Assembly: GCA_038207625.1 (NCBI GenBank)
Contig: JBBQZO010000028.1
Location: 19,933 to 83,932 of the forward strand
DNA from: JBBQZO01 sp038207625
GTDB taxonomy: Bacteria > Pseudomonadota > Gammaproteobacteria > Burkholderiales > Burkholderiaceae_D
Direction of reading: 5' to 3'
DNA: 64,000 nt
Position numbers and translations under genes: made by a program. How positions within the stretch are numbered: position 1 is the first letter of the stretch; each line of letters opens with the position of its first letter. Positions 63,371 through 64,000 of this stretch are shown here, piece by piece. The notes under the pieces are model-generated. The model ran no database searches, was not told the origin of the DNA, and worked only from the letters and a program-made list of their open reading frames with translations.

Positions 63371-63736
63371 ATGAGAGTACGAATTAATCGAGCAGCGTGG
63401 TCTTTAACTAGCCAGCGGACTAACGGGCACTATGATGAAAATGCCGATGAGTACGAGGGCATTCGGTGTATGTGTCGAGGATGCCAGAAATCGTTCATAG
63501 TTTCGCCCGAGGCCCAGCAGGTCGCATACGAAGTGGAAAAAAAATACGTATGGTGGTTGCCTGCACTTTGCTCGATCTGTGCCGCGCGGCTTCTCGAACT
63601 TCGGACTCAGGATCGTGATTTCCAAGCGAGGTGGAATGCCTCCGGCGAAATCTTAAAAAGCGATCGGAAATTTATCTCTGAATGGGTAAATGTTCTGCGA
63701 GAAATTTCGACTCTCGCAAGAGGTAACTCGATGTAG
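63371..63736 (+). CDS. Zinc-ribbon-like hypothetical protein
   Basis: 121 residues with two Cys knuckles, CRGC (about 35-38) and CSIC (about 67-70), separated by SFIVSPEAQQVAY, a layout like small zinc-ribbon domains that carry a C..C-F-S-EQ core. A charged helical C-terminus follows. It may bind zinc and perhaps nucleic acid or protein; function unknown. It starts right at the arm of element B. Confidence 0.62.
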   Translation: MRVRINRAAWSLTSQRTNGHYDENADEYEGIRCMCRGCQKSFIVSPEAQQVAYEVEKKYVWWLPALCSICAARLLELRTQDRDFQARWNASGEILKSDRKFISEWVNVLREISTLARGNSM

Positions 63737-63780
63737 ACCCATCTGGAGCGGCTTTTGTAGGAACTGGAGCGCGACTTACG

Positions 63781-63840
63781 ATTGGGCAGTGAGTGGTATG
63801 CGCGCCTAGACGGCCACTGTCGGCCAATAGCAGACGATCA
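63781..63840. repeat. Intergenic palindromic element, copy D
   Basis: Inverted repeats ATTGG/CCAAT (63781-63785, 63824-63828) and CAGTG/CACTG (63787-63791, 63815-63819); the motif GACGGCCACTGTCGGCCAAT then AGCAGACGA at 63809-63837 is akin to A and B. Confidence 0.6.
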
Positions 63841-63865
63841 ACGGAGGCGGTGCTGGCTTGCAACT

Positions 63866-64000
63866 ATGAAATATAGATTAGACAAAAAAGACAAAGAGTT
63901 ATACCTGAGAGTTGACGAAGTACTTCACTATATCTGGGATCCAATTGGCGTATCGAATATGCCAATGGCTAGGGATGAGTACGACTCTTATGTGCCTCAA
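63866..64000 (+). CDS. Hypothetical protein, 5' end only
   Basis: Open from ATG 63866 to the right edge (45 residues, no stop). The start MKYRLDKKDKELYLRVDEV, then HYIWDPIGVSNMP and ARDEYDSY resembles small proteins with a WDPIG...ARDEYDSY core seen in accessory regions, sometimes near toxin/immunity genes. Function unknown; most of the protein is outside the window. Confidence 0.6.
   Translation, partial: MKYRLDKKDKELYLRVDEVLHYIWDPIGVSNMPMARDEYDSYVPQ

Noticed and set aside
61889..63865. Calling the intergenic elements integron attC sites
   Set aside because: GTTAGGT (62885) and GTTAAGC (62166) fit the GTTRRRY core, but the other gaps lack it and no matching RYYYAAC partner is found at the right place. 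No integrase is visible. The resemblance is in organisation only.

Overview
The window is high-GC, densely coded chromosomal DNA from a betaproteobacterium. The gene content points to Oxalobacteraceae (Massilia/Duganella/Janthinobacterium type). This rests on the block tRNA-Leu, tig, clpP, clpX, lon, hupB, tRNA-Val, two tRNA-Asp, ppiD, on hpnC-hpnD-hpnE, on a PEP-CTERM protein, and on many c-di-GMP and chemotaxis proteins. The family-level assignment is inference; no rRNA is present.

Layout. 1-3.5 kb: the 5' part of an Ig-like-repeat lipoprotein (running off the left edge), a YegD-type Hsp70-like protein and a DnaQ-type exonuclease. 3.5-7.1 kb: a probable zinc (or manganese) uptake operon made of a small Cys protein, an outer-membrane porin, a binding protein and a permease, without an ATPase. 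7.3-18.7 kb: a Sel1-repeat protein, an EAL-CBS-GGDEF protein, a cupredoxin translationally coupled to a membrane GGDEF-EAL protein, a prolyl oligopeptidase, a ceramidase-like membrane protein and a chemotaxis receptor. 19.3-22.7 kb: cbpA-cbpM and a large low-complexity protein.

23-30.7 kb is a threonine/serine block. An XRE-cupin regulator is divergent from kbl-tdh-sdaA (threonine to glycine, serine to pyruvate), followed by thrC-moeA-moaD. 30.7-37.7 kb holds a hydrolase operon, a decayed membrane-protein/HTH-regulator pair, a flavoprotein, a Tat-exported amidase whose 3' end has spawned a 30-bp tandem repeat, and DUF2807/DUF1700 envelope proteins. 37.9-41 kb is hpnCDE (squalene synthesis), divergent from a two-gene RND efflux pump (41.2-45.4 kb).

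45.7-54.8 kb is the conserved protein-quality-control block: trigger factor, ClpP, ClpX, Lon, HU, three tRNAs and PpiD. 55-61 kb carries a transporter with a very His-rich tail, a PEP-CTERM trypsin-like protease, a histidine phosphatase/kinase-like/acyl-CoA dehydrogenase operon with a candidate operator, and a pilin-like protein.

From about 61.4 kb to the right edge the character changes. GC drops, and small unrecognised ORFs on one strand are separated by four intergenic copies of a shared motif, each lying within an imperfect inverted repeat. This cassette-like tail is the least explained part of the window. Two real genes are cut by the window edges (1-1372 minus, 63866-64000 plus).
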